Source: Bacillus_CJ salitolerans
Lineage (GTDB): Bacteria; Bacillota; Bacilli; Bacillales; SA4
Length of the DNA stretch: 64,000 nt
Assembly (NCBI RefSeq): GCF_042680805.1
Contig: NZ_JBHUEM010000001.1
Location: forward strand, 186,001 to 250,000
Direction of reading: 5' to 3'
The position numbers and the translations under genes are program-made. Shown one piece after another: positions 1 to 7,478 of this stretch. Position 1 is the stretch's first letter; the number at the start of each line of letters is the position of its first letter. Below the pieces are notes generated by a model, which was given only the letters and a program-made list of their open reading frames with translations, was not told the origin of the DNA and ran no database searches.

Positions 1-288
1 AGGATCTACAAGTGTACCATCCCAACCATGCACTTCCGTTACTTGCAATGTCATTGGATCTAATGTGAGTACATAGTCGCGCTCCACATCATAGGCCTTT
101 CCAATCTTTACAATATGTGAGCCTTCCTTCATTTCTGCATAGTCTTGCTCAAATCTGGCTTGTAACTCTGGGCTGTTTAGCTCATCCTTCAAAAGTTGAG
201 CATAATAATCAAAGTGATCAGTATCTTCATAGAGTGTCCCGTCTAAATCAAAAATGACTAATTTTGCTGCCTTTAAAAAAGATCTCAT
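1..288 (-). CDS. HAD-superfamily phosphatase, N-terminal part (runs off window)
   Basis: This reverse-strand gene starts at the ATG complementary to 286-288, with AAGGAG-like bases about 7 nt upstream, and continues past base 1, so only about 96 N-terminal residues are visible. The start translates as MRSFLKAAKLVIFDLDGTLYE. The DLDGT string is motif I of haloacid-dehalogenase hydrolases, where the first Asp is the phospho-accepting nucleophile. The following region looks like the start of a helical cap. HAD hydrolases mostly act on small phosphorylated metabolites in the cytoplasm; the substrate cannot be told from this fragment. It is divergent from ywdI. Confidence 0.8.
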   Translation of the reverse strand, partial: MRSFLKAAKLVIFDLDGTLYEDTDHFDYYAQLLKDELNSPELQARFEQDYAEMKEGSHIVKIGKAYDVERDYVLTLDPMTLQVTEVHGWDGTLVDP

Positions 289-428
289 ACAATAAGCTCC
301 TTTTTCTTTTCAAGTATGTACATTATTTTTCCAGTATATCATCTACATGATACCACAGATGTTTGATTCTTATGAATCCATACGATAACATTAATACGAC
401 AAAGCTTTTGGGGAAGAGGGAAAGGAAA

Positions 429-689
429 ATGGATATACCATTGCAACGTATTTTAAAAAAGATTGAACATGAGATACAGTTATCCTTAAAGGAGAGCAAC
501 CAACATCAAATAAGAGATCATCTTTTATCCATCCGAACATTATGCAATATCGTTTTGGAGCAACCTATTGAGAAAAGTGAAGAAATGATAACTACATCAA
601 AGGCAATTACACCTATGTTCACCAAAAAGAAAGAGCCCGTTGAAACAGAAGACGAGGATGGCAACGGAGAGTCTCTATTTGATTTCTAA
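429..689 (+). CDS. ywdI: YwdI-family protein (DUF5327)
   Basis: A small charged cytoplasmic protein of 86 residues. The ATG at 429 is chosen because GAAGAGGG lies about 8 nt upstream; an in-frame TTG at 363 would add 22 residues that do not resemble the family. The N-terminal half (IPLQRILKKIEHEI) looks like an amphipathic helix and the C-terminal 25 residues are acidic, ending in LFDF. The similarity to B. subtilis YwdI and the nearby DUF423 and gerQ genes support the name. The molecular function is unknown. In B. subtilis ywdJ lies between ywdI and ywdK; here pxpBAC occupies that interval. Confidence 0.75.
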   Translation: MDIPLQRILKKIEHEIQLSLKESNQHQIRDHLLSIRTLCNIVLEQPIEKSEEMITTSKAITPMFTKKKEPVETEDEDGNGESLFDF

Positions 690-786
690 GCTTCCATAAA
701 GCGTTCTGTACAACATTACCAACCATAAAACAAGGGTGTCAAGGAAACAATGAGGGTACAGAGGCTTCGCTTTAGGAGGTGAAGAT

Positions 787-1080
787 ATGCCGCTAATAAA
801 CGGTTCTTATGGGGATATGTTTTTAGTTAATTTAACTCAACATGCTAATTCAAAGATATCGCATGATCGTTATGATGTTTATGTAAATGGTGATTTTGTA
901 GGTCATAAAACATTACTGACGCAGACTGAGGATATAACCGATGTTAATGATTTCTTACACTCACAAGGCTATAATCGATATGAGGCGAGTCTTAACGGTG
1001 ATCATTTTGAAATAAGGGCTGAAGATGAAACAGCAACTGACTTGGCTGAAGCTCTTCAAATATATTTACAAACAAGATAA
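787..1080 (+). CDS. Small conserved-looking protein of unknown function (97 aa)
   Basis: I do not recognise this family. A near-perfect Shine-Dalgarno (TAGGAGGTG) sits 6 nt before the ATG and a strong terminator follows the stop directly, so it is very probably translated as a single-gene unit. The protein has no signal peptide, membrane segment or cysteine. It is soluble and rather acidic, with alternating polar and aromatic residues (RYDVYVNGDFVGHK, then a motif NRYEASLNGDHFEIRAEDE) that suggest beta strands followed by a C-terminal helix. It is convergent with pxpC. Confidence 0.7.
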   Translation: MPLINGSYGDMFLVNLTQHANSKISHDRYDVYVNGDFVGHKTLLTQTEDITDVNDFLHSQGYNRYEASLNGDHFEIRAEDETATDLAEALQIYLQTR

Positions 1081-1115
1081 ATTAACCCGCCCTCATTTAT
1101 GGGCGGGTTAATTTA
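1081..1115. terminator. Bidirectional terminator between the 97-aa gene and pxpC
   Basis: A 12 bp perfect inverted repeat (ATTAACCCGCCC at 1081-1092 with GGGCGGGTTAAT at 1101-1112) encloses an 8 nt loop. AT-rich ends on both sides let it stop transcription from both convergent genes. Confidence 0.85.
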
Positions 1116-1116
1116 T

Positions 1117-2031
1117 CTAGAAGAAGAAATTCCTTTTGACATTGAACATTTTCTTTTGAGCCTGTTCAATCGTAACCTGCTTAAAATAAACGGTTCCAAA
1201 CCTTGGCAGCTGAGCAAATCTAGGAATATCAACGGATATGATGGTTCCAATTCTAGGGTATCCTCCTGTTGTTTGTCGATCAGCTAGTAAAACAATCGGA
1301 TGGCCGTTTGGGGGAATTTGAATAGCTCCAAATGGGATCGGATCAGAAGGTAACTGATTGGTATTTAGAAATTTTAGAGGCTGAGACGACTGTAATCGAC
1401 TTCCCATCCGGTCCCCCTGCTTGAAGGTAAATGATTGATTTTCAAAATTTGTAATAGATTCACTTTCAAAGTATTGGAGATGAGGGCCAGGAATGTAGCG
1501 AATGGTTACGGTTTCAGGAAAATTACGGATATACCTGGTTGAAAGTCCACGATTTCGTTTTAAGACAGAGGGGCTACCATATATTAAGTCACCGTTATGT
1601 AAGGTAGAGCCAAGTTCAGCTTTTGTATAGGTTGAGAAACTACCCATACTTTGTTTAAGATCAAATCCACCTGAAACAGCTAGATAAGCATATACTCCTT
1701 CGATTGGCTTGCCAAAGTTTAGAATATCCCCTTTATGAGCGGTATACGTTTTCCACGTCCGTATGGGCACATCATTTAATGTTGGTGAAAGATTGGCACC
1801 ACAGATGGCAAAAGTAGCCGAGGCAGTAAATAAAAGCATAGGCCCTACTAATGTCACCTCTAAAACAGCCGAATATAAAGGGTTACCCACTAATAAATTT
1901 GCCATATTAAATGAATAACGATCCATCGCACCAGAAGTAACAACACCATATTTTTGGTAGCCATAACGCCCTAAATCTTGGAAAGTTGTATATAAACAGG
2001 ATTTCTTTATTTCAAAAATGGGTGTACTCAT
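1117..2031 (-). CDS. pxpC: 5-oxoprolinase subunit PxpC (KipA / biotin-dependent carboxyltransferase family)
   Basis: The 304-residue protein is the C subunit of the bacterial ATP-dependent 5-oxoprolinase (PxpABC), which hydrolyses pyroglutamate to glutamate in the cytosol. Family signatures include the N-terminal TTFQDLGRYGYQKYGVVTSGAMD and the C-terminal VLLADRQTTGGYPRIGTI; the older name KipA comes from the antagonist of the KipI kinase inhibitor. The ATG overlaps the stop of pxpA by 4 nt (ATGA), indicating translational coupling. The length is somewhat below the 330 or so residues common for the family. The assignment as PxpC and not a urea amidolyase relative rests on all three subunits being adjacent. 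Confidence 0.9.
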   Translation of the reverse strand: MSTPIFEIKKSCLYTTFQDLGRYGYQKYGVVTSGAMDRYSFNMANLLVGNPLYSAVLEVTLVGPMLLFTASATFAICGANLSPTLNDVPIRTWKTYTAHKGDILNFGKPIEGVYAYLAVSGGFDLKQSMGSFSTYTKAELGSTLHNGDLIYGSPSVLKRNRGLSTRYIRNFPETVTIRYIPGPHLQYFESESITNFENQSFTFKQGDRMGSRLQSSQPLKFLNTNQLPSDPIPFGAIQIPPNGHPIVLLADRQTTGGYPRIGTIISVDIPRFAQLPRFGTVYFKQVTIEQAQKKMFNVKRNFFF

Positions 2032-2795
2032 GATTGTTCCCCTAATCCTCTTATGATGATATCGTGGTCAATCAATGTTTTTCTAAGAGCAGAAGCAAGC
2101 TCTACAGAATTTTCATGGTCACCATGGATACAAAATGTATCGGCCTCAAGCGGAATCATCTTGCCAGATGCTGTCTTTACTTTTTTATGTATGATGATTG
2201 ATAAAGCTTGATTTACAGATTCTTCAATACTATGGATGGTAGCAAAAGGCAAGCTTCTAGGAGTTAGCGTCCCGTCTTCTTGATAGGTTCTATCTACAAA
2301 TGCTTCAATTGCATACGGCATGTTCAAATCAATACAAGCTTGAATAAGCTCACTGTTTGCTAGTCCGTATATAATAAGTGACGAATGAAACGATTTTGTC
2401 GCTTCTACAATGGCACGGGCTATGGACGGATCTGTCGCAGCCATATTATATAGAGCACCGTGTGGTTTCATATGGTTCAGAGGTACCTGGTGATAATCAC
2501 AGAATGCCTTAATAGCACCTAATTGATAGAACATTAGACTTTTTACTTCATCAATATCTACTTTCATTTCTCTTCGGCCAAACCCGTGCAAATCATCAAA
2601 GCCTGGATGGGCTCCGATTTTAACCCTTTTCTTTTTTGCCTTTTTGATGGTAGCGTTCATAATCATTGGATCACCTGCATGAAAACCGCAAGCGATATTA
2701 GCACTTGAAATAAAGCTTAATAGTTCATCATCCTGCCCCATTTTATATAATCCAAATCCTTCGCCTAAGTCACAGTTAATATCTATTGTTATCAT
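2028..2795 (-). CDS. pxpA: 5-oxoprolinase subunit PxpA (LamB/YcsF family)
   Basis: A 255-residue protein beginning MITIDINCDLGEGFG, the hallmark of the LamB/YcsF family. PxpA is the subunit proposed to take the activated oxoproline through ring opening. Further family motifs are SANIACGFHAGDP, KIGAHPGFDD and MKPHGALYN, which carry the conserved His and Asp residues. The start at 2795 is preferred because GGAGGAAG lies 6 nt upstream; a longer frame to 2975 overlaps pxpB and lacks family similarity. The start follows the pxpB stop by a single base, so the genes are coupled in the order pxpB-pxpA-pxpC. Confidence 0.92.
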   Translation of the reverse strand: MITIDINCDLGEGFGLYKMGQDDELLSFISSANIACGFHAGDPMIMNATIKKAKKKRVKIGAHPGFDDLHGFGRREMKVDIDEVKSLMFYQLGAIKAFCDYHQVPLNHMKPHGALYNMAATDPSIARAIVEATKSFHSSLIIYGLANSELIQACIDLNMPYAIEAFVDRTYQEDGTLTPRSLPFATIHSIEESVNQALSIIIHKKVKTASGKMIPLEADTFCIHGDHENSVELASALRKTLIDHDIIIRGLGEQS

Positions 2796-2796
2796 A

Positions 2797-3471
2797 TCAA
2801 CTTCCTCCGAATTCATTACTTGTGATTGGATAAAATCTGATGAGATCTCCTGGCTGTAAAAAAAAGGGATTATCTTGGTTTCTATTAAAAATAGAAATAG
2901 GTGTTTGCCCGATAATATTCCACCCACCAGGAGACGAGAATGGATAAATTCCGGTGAAGCTTCCTCCAATTCCAATAGCCCCTCTAGGCACAGAGGTTCT
3001 TGGTGTGGATTTACGTGGTGTATAGAGCCTCTCGTGTAAACCTGTTAAATAAGGAAAACCGGGTAAAAACCCCATGAAAGCAATTGAATAGGTAGGAGTA
3101 CTGTGCATGGATACAAGTTTATGTATTGATATCTCATGCAATTGACTAACTTCTTCAATATCTAATCCAAAGGGAGGATCATAGCAAACTGGGAGCTCAA
3201 TGACCTTTTGCATCTTTTTCTCTATATTAGTTTTTGATTCAAGTATTGGTTTAATAAGAGAGATCATTTCTTGATAAGAATAGAAAAGAGGATTGTAATA
3301 GACAGCTATGGTTTCAAACCCTGGAACAACCTCAGCAATTTTTCCACTAAGTATATCTGTCATCTTTTCAGTAAAGAAGTGAATGATCGGTATCATTTTT
3401 TCATGATGATTGTGATGAAATTGAATTAAAAGAGCCTCATCACCTATGGGTGCAAATGAAAAGGTAAACAA
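2797..3471 (-). CDS. pxpB: 5-oxoprolinase subunit PxpB (KipI family)
   Basis: A 224-residue protein of the KipI / allophanate hydrolase subunit 1 family, the B subunit of the 5-oxoprolinase complex. It starts with TTG at 3471, with GAGGTGG about 7 nt upstream. Family motifs are GDEALLIQF near the N terminus, IELPVCYDP in the middle and FLPGFPYLTGL, PRKSTPRTSVPRGAIGIGG and PGGWNIIGQTP toward the C terminus. It opens the reverse-strand pxpBAC operon. The historical role of KipI as an inhibitor of sporulation kinase A is possible in principle, but the full pxp set favours pyroglutamate detoxification. Confidence 0.9.
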   Translation of the reverse strand: MFTFSFAPIGDEALLIQFHHNHHEKMIPIIHFFTEKMTDILSGKIAEVVPGFETIAVYYNPLFYSYQEMISLIKPILESKTNIEKKMQKVIELPVCYDPPFGLDIEEVSQLHEISIHKLVSMHSTPTYSIAFMGFLPGFPYLTGLHERLYTPRKSTPRTSVPRGAIGIGGSFTGIYPFSSPGGWNIIGQTPISIFNRNQDNPFFLQPGDLIRFYPITSNEFGGS

Positions 3472-3603
3472 AAAGAAACCACCTCGATGTTTTCAGAACA
3501 TTATAAATTTATCATAACACAGATCTTGATAGGTGCTAAGCGTTGTTTTTTTTTGAAAAGTAAGGTTATGATTAGAGTAACAAAATGAAAATAGGGTGAT
3601 GGA

Positions 3604-3975
3604 ATGAAGCTGTTTATTTTACTAGGAGCACTTAATGCATTTATCGCTGTAGCACTAGGAGCATTTGGAGCACATGGATTAGAAGGTAAACTTTCAGAGC
3701 GAATGCTAGAGGTTTGGAAGACAGGGGTTACCTATCATATGTTTCATGCTATAGGTTTAGTTATCATAGGACTTTTGATTGCAAAATTCCCAAATGTCCC
3801 ATCCTTTACAGTAGCCGGATGGGCAATGTTTATCGGAATTATTCTCTTTTCTGGTAGCCTTTATGCATTAAGCACAACTGGCATCAAATTTTTTGGCCCC
3901 ATTACACCGCTTGGCGGAGTAGCCTTTTTGATCGCTTGGGTATTTGTGATAATTGGAGCTTTACGTTATTTATAA
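3604..3975 (+). CDS. ywdK: DUF423 membrane protein (YwdK family)
   Basis: A 123-residue integral membrane protein with about four hydrophobic helices. The N terminus, including GAFGAHGLEGKL followed by WKTGVTYHMFHAIGL, is typical of DUF423. The ATG at 3604 has GGGTG 5 nt upstream. The function of the family is not established. In B. subtilis ywdK lies next to gerQ, and the same neighbourhood is kept here, although gerQ is on the opposite strand and an intergenic repeat separates the two. Confidence 0.85.
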   Translation: MKLFILLGALNAFIAVALGAFGAHGLEGKLSERMLEVWKTGVTYHMFHAIGLVIIGLLIAKFPNVPSFTVAGWAMFIGIILFSGSLYALSTTGIKFFGPITPLGGVAFLIAWVFVIIGALRYL

Positions 3976-4038
3976 AAGGGAAGTGACATCTCATTTTCTG
4001 TTGGTAGTAAATCAACATCCAAGGCGAACAGAGTCTAT

Positions 4039-4076
4039 AAAAAAGCGGAGCGTCCGAAAAGACACTCCGCTTTTTG
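4039..4076 (+). terminator. Terminator after ywdK
   Basis: The stem AAAAAGCGGAG / CTCCGCTTTTT carries an extra inner GTC/GAC pairing and is followed by T5. The A-rich 5' side means it could also act on reverse-strand transcripts coming from gerQ. Confidence 0.8.
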
Positions 4077-4089
4077 TACATTATTAAGA

Positions 4090-4289
4090 AAGTATAAAAG
4101 TTTTCAGCAAGAGAATGGGCTAGTGACTTGGAATCCAGCTCCAACACCCAGATACTCGAGGGAAAGAGAAAAATCACTTTTTCCTTGGTCAAATAACCCT
4201 AAATGAGTAAAAGAGGAAAGCATCCTTTTTTCTCATTTAGGAACATTTGCTCTGCCTTAGGCTAAACGGGGTGCGTGCACCTTTTGTTC
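4090..4289. repeat. Structured intergenic repeat, copy 1
   Basis: About 200 bp sharing head (AGTATAAAAGTTTTCAGC), middle (GGAATCCAGCTCCA) and tail (GGCTAAACGGGG then CTTTTGTTC) with copies at 39.9 and 53.9 kb. Its inner arm pairs CCTAAATGAG (4198-4207) perfectly with CTCATTTAGG (4232-4241). It fills the gap between ywdK and gerQ. A reverse-strand open frame across it is a by-product of the repeat. Confidence 0.8.
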
Positions 4290-4344
4290 ATAATAATTAC
4301 TTGTTGGTAATAAGTTTGATACGGAATAATCCTGTAGTATCAGT

Positions 4345-4845
4345 TTATCTTGGAGGATAAGCAGCAAGTTGTGATCCTGCACCTGGGTAATTTGGATATT
4401 CATACTCTAATTCCTCATCAAATGTAACATAATCTAAATAAACCATTAATAATAAGTATCGCATTCCTGTTTGTGGGTCACTTAAAATTAGATGGTCCCG
4501 ACCAGCTGCCTCAACAATGCCAGTGAATGATTTCTGGTTGCGATCACCGAAAGTTAAATAGGCAGTAGCTAATTTCCCTTTGTTTAACCGTAATATGTTT
4601 TCAATATAGGATTCTTCTAGTGGTAGCATTCCAGGAACAAACTGAGCTGGGTTTTGGATACCCACATTTGGTGCTCCGGGAGATACAAGTGGACCACCTA
4701 AAGGAGTTGAATATAATGGGTTATAGCTACTTGGATCCGTATAGGCAGGTGTAGAACCATAACCAGTTGTAGCAGGTGCGGGATAACCTGGTGCCTGTGT
4801 CCCATAATACGCATATGGATTTGCTTGTGAATACTTTTGAGCCAT
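4345..4845 (-). CDS. gerQ: Spore coat germination protein GerQ
   Basis: A 166-residue coat protein needed with the lytic enzyme CwlJ for calcium-dipicolinate-triggered germination. The N-terminal 85 residues are low-complexity and rich in Tyr, Pro, Ala and Gly, typical of coat proteins. The C-terminal domain (LPLEESYIENILRLNKGKLATAYLTF, then AAGRDHLILSDPQTGMRYLLLMVYLDYVTFDEE) is the conserved YwdL core. In B. subtilis, lysines near the N terminus are cross-linked by transglutaminase Tgl; here Lys4 is the only lysine in the N-terminal tail. GGGAGG lies 8 nt before the ATG. It follows cwlJ by 27 nt on the same strand, as in the bicistronic cwlJ1-gerQ of the B. cereus group. Confidence 0.93.
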   Translation of the reverse strand: MAQKYSQANPYAYYGTQAPGYPAPATTGYGSTPAYTDPSSYNPLYSTPLGGPLVSPGAPNVGIQNPAQFVPGMLPLEESYIENILRLNKGKLATAYLTFGDRNQKSFTGIVEAAGRDHLILSDPQTGMRYLLLMVYLDYVTFDEELEYEYPNYPGAGSQLAAYPPR

Positions 4846-4872
4846 AAAAAAAACCTCCCTAATTTCTAAAGT

Positions 4873-5298
4873 TTACCTATAAACATCAGGGCAATCAGCA
4901 GATGTAGGTTTGTAGAAGCAATGGGCCTTAAATCTACCAACATTCCACTGATTAAACCACTGAGGCGGGCAATTTGCCTCTGGGCGGAAAAACCATAGAG
5001 AGAATTCCGCTGGATGAAACCGCTCTCCTTTCAATACGCGTCGAGCAAGTTCAATATCAACATCCCTTGCCGCTTGGTAAAAGTAACCCTTTTGAGTTGC
5101 CTCAAACCCACCGGGACTTTGGTAGACCATCTTTCGAATGGAATCGATTTGTTTGAAATCCAGACAAGCTGCACGGGCACGGTTTACCCCTGTGTTACCT
5201 ACCATCAACATTCCTAACTTACCATCTCCTTCGGCCTCGGCACGCATTAACCTCGCTAACAACTTAACATCCTCTTCGGTATGTCTGACAACAGCCAT
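4873..5298 (-). CDS. cwlJ: Spore cortex-lytic hydrolase CwlJ
   Basis: A 141-residue hydrolase_2 (SleB-type) enzyme that degrades cortex peptidoglycan during germination. It begins MAVVRHTEEDVKLLARLMRAEA, containing the catalytic Glu of the RAEAEGD motif, and includes MVGNTGVNRARA and the C-terminal FKAHCFYKP. There is no signal peptide, as is usual for CwlJ, which reaches the coat by other means and depends on GerQ. The start at 5298 has AGAGGTGGAG 5 nt upstream; a longer frame to 5337 lacks support. The length matches B. subtilis CwlJ (142 aa). In B. subtilis the gene lies elsewhere. Confidence 0.93.
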   Translation of the reverse strand: MAVVRHTEEDVKLLARLMRAEAEGDGKLGMLMVGNTGVNRARAACLDFKQIDSIRKMVYQSPGGFEATQKGYFYQAARDVDIELARRVLKGERFHPAEFSLWFFRPEANCPPQWFNQWNVGRFKAHCFYKPTSADCPDVYR

Positions 5299-5431
5299 TT
5301 TCTCCACCTCTCTTGTTAATAGAAGCATTACTAGCAAATGGGCTAGGGCCGAAAATGGTGCGAATGATTATAGGTAGAATGAATTTCATAATCTGCTACT
5401 TGATACTATGTACGAGAAAAAAAGAATATGA

Positions 5432-5462
5432 CAAAAAAAACTCCTTGCTTAATCAGCAAGGA
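5432..5462 (-). terminator. Terminator of hemQ
   Basis: An 8 bp perfect stem (TCCTTGCT 5442-5449, AGCAAGGA 5455-5462) is followed, on the reverse strand, by a run of eight T residues. It lies about 60 nt beyond the hemQ stop. Confidence 0.85.
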
Positions 5463-5521
5463 ATTTCTTTGTCATTACGAAAGTACATGTATGTATATGA
5501 ACCATATACGTTATAGACCTG

Positions 5522-6265
5522 TTAATTTACATGTAAAAATTTTGATATTTTTTCGGTTGGAAGAATGTTACCAACGAAAAAAGTACCAAATTCTCCGAAA
5601 CGAGCACTTACTTCGTCAAATCGCATTTCATAAACAAGCTTTTTAAATTGAAGTACATCGTCAGAAAATAACGTAACGCCCCATTCATAATCATCTAATC
5701 CAACAGAACCTGTAATGATTTGTTTTACTTTACCTGCATATTGTCTTCCAATCATTCCGTGACTTCTCATCATGCTACGGCGCTCTTCCATTGGAAGCAT
5801 ATACCAGTTGTCTTGACCTTGGCGGCGCTTATCCATTGGATAGAAACAAATGTGGTTTGCTTTTGGTAATGCTGGGTAAAGTCGTGCTAATATTTCAGGG
5901 TTTTGATAAGGATCTTCGCCAGCTGGAAGATAGTTACTTAACTCTACAACTGAAACGTATGAATATGTAGGAACGGTATATTCAGCTAATAGCGTTTTGT
6001 TAAATTCCAATTCCATTTCATTTAACTCTTCTAGTGTAGGACGAAGTAGCATTAACATAAAATCTGCTTTCTGACCGACTATTGAATACAATGCTTGGCT
6101 TCCAGCTTTTTTGGTTTCTGCCACGCCCCATTTTTCTAATAAGCCTTGAAATTCAGATATAGCTGCTTGTCTTTCATCACTACTTAACGTTTTCCAAGCT
6201 GTCCAATTCATAGCTCGGAATTCATGTAAGGAATACCAACCATCTAATGTTTGTGCTGCTTCCAT
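5522..6265 (-). CDS. hemQ: Coproheme decarboxylase HemQ (YwfI)
   Basis: A 247-residue chlorite-dismutase-fold enzyme that converts coproheme III to heme b, the last step of the coproporphyrin-dependent heme pathway of Gram-positive bacteria. Tyr142 in FYPMDK corresponds to the essential Tyr of the family, and His169 in MRSHG to the proximal heme ligand. The start at 6265 (MEAAQTLDGWY) has AAAGGAGTG 7 nt upstream; the frame extends to 6328 without an RBS. It diverges from pta, the same arrangement as ywfI-pta in B. subtilis. Confidence 0.95.
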   Translation of the reverse strand: MEAAQTLDGWYSLHEFRAMNWTAWKTLSSDERQAAISEFQGLLEKWGVAETKKAGSQALYSIVGQKADFMLMLLRPTLEELNEMELEFNKTLLAEYTVPTYSYVSVVELSNYLPAGEDPYQNPEILARLYPALPKANHICFYPMDKRRQGQDNWYMLPMEERRSMMRSHGMIGRQYAGKVKQIITGSVGLDDYEWGVTLFSDDVLQFKKLVYEMRFDEVSARFGEFGTFFVGNILPTEKISKFLHVN

Positions 6266-6465
6266 ATGTAACACTCCTTTATAAGCTCTATTATGTAATC
6301 CATTACTACTATAACATAGTTTGACCAACTCTATTATTCATAAACCCATATGATTCGTTTACAATTTTGTGTCATAGAGTGTTATTATTTTCTCGTATGG
6401 GAAGGATATAGTAGATTAGAATGAATAACGAAAAGCGTATACAAAATAGCAAGGAGGAAAGAACA

Positions 6466-7437
6466 TTGACTAATTTGTTTACAACTTTAAAAGAGACTAT
6501 AAAATCAAAAGATGTAAAAATTGTTTTTCCAGAAGGACTTGATGAAAGAATCATAACAGCAGCAAGTCGATTATCTAGCGAAAACGTACTGACTCCAATC
6601 TTACTAGGACGTGAAGAAGAGATTCTAGCAAAGGCGGAAACACTTGAATTATCACTAGATGGGGTAACGATTATGAGTCCGGCTAGTTATAAATATATAG
6701 AGGATGTTATCCAAGCATTTGTCGAAAGAAGAAAAGGAAAAGTTACGAGTGAGCAAGCAAAAGAAATTCTCCAGGATGAAAACTATTTTGGAACGATGCT
6801 CGTTTTTATGGGTAAGGCTGATGGACTTGTAAGCGGTGCGGTTCACTCTACTGCTGACACAGTAAGACCAGCTCTTCAGATAATAAAAACAAAAGATGGT
6901 ATTAAAAAAACATCAGGTGTTTTTATCATGGTAAGAGAAGAGGAGAAGTATGTATTTGCTGATTGTGCCATTAATATATCTCCGGATAGCCAAGACTTAG
7001 CTGAAATTGCAGTAGAAAGCGCAAAAACAGCTAAGTTGTTCGGATTGGATCCAAGAGTTGCTATGCTTAGCTTTTCAACAAAGGGATCAGCAAACTCTCC
7101 AGAAACGGAAAAGGTATCAAAGGCCCTTCAAAGCGCAAAAGAAATGGATCCATCTTTAGTCATAGATGGTGAGTTTCAGTTTGATGCTGCATTTGTCCCG
7201 TCTGTTGCAGCCAAAAAAGCGCCTGATTCTATCATTCAAGGAGATGCCAATGTATTTATTTTTCCTAGCTTAGAGGCTGGGAATATCGGATATAAAATTG
7301 CACAGCGGCTCGGTAATTTTGAAGCGGTAGGCCCCATACTTCAAGGACTGAATAAGCCAGTGAATGATTTGTCACGAGGGTGTAATGCTGAGGATGTTTA
7401 TAAGCTTGCCTTAATTACAGCTGGGCAATCGTTATAA
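6466..7437 (+). CDS. pta: Phosphate acetyltransferase
   Basis: A 323-residue Pta, the same length as the B. subtilis enzyme, interconverting acetyl-CoA and acetyl phosphate in overflow metabolism with AckA. The start is the TTG at 6466, preceded by AAGGAGG at the right distance; it gives MTNLFTTLKETIKSKDVKIVFPEG, matching the family N terminus. An upstream ATG at 6421 would add 15 unrelated residues. Typical motifs are VSGAVHSTADTVRPALQII, CAINISPD, MLSFSTKGSA and the C-terminal GPILQGLNKPVNDLSRGC. Confidence 0.95.
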   Translation: MTNLFTTLKETIKSKDVKIVFPEGLDERIITAASRLSSENVLTPILLGREEEILAKAETLELSLDGVTIMSPASYKYIEDVIQAFVERRKGKVTSEQAKEILQDENYFGTMLVFMGKADGLVSGAVHSTADTVRPALQIIKTKDGIKKTSGVFIMVREEEKYVFADCAINISPDSQDLAEIAVESAKTAKLFGLDPRVAMLSFSTKGSANSPETEKVSKALQSAKEMDPSLVIDGEFQFDAAFVPSVAAKKAPDSIIQGDANVFIFPSLEAGNIGYKIAQRLGNFEAVGPILQGLNKPVNDLSRGCNAEDVYKLALITAGQSL

Positions 7438-7442
7438 ATAAA

Positions 7443-7478
7443 GGAAGCACTTGGATCTTCATCGTCCAAGTGCTTTTT
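7443..7478. terminator. Bidirectional terminator between pta and lipL
   Basis: An 11 bp perfect stem (AAGCACTTGGA 7444-7454, TCCAAGTGCTT 7465-7475) with T5 on the plus side. Its right arm is inside the last codons of lipL, so the two convergent genes share one compact terminator. Confidence 0.85.

Noticed and set aside
3902..4192. Reverse-strand frame of 96 codons
   Set aside because: It covers the end of the DUF423 gene and intergenic repeat copy 1; its similarity to a frame at 39782-40120 comes from the DNA repeat.
4974..5377. Plus-strand frames opposite cwlJ
   Set aside because: cwlJ has clear homology and a ribosome site; the opposite frames have neither.
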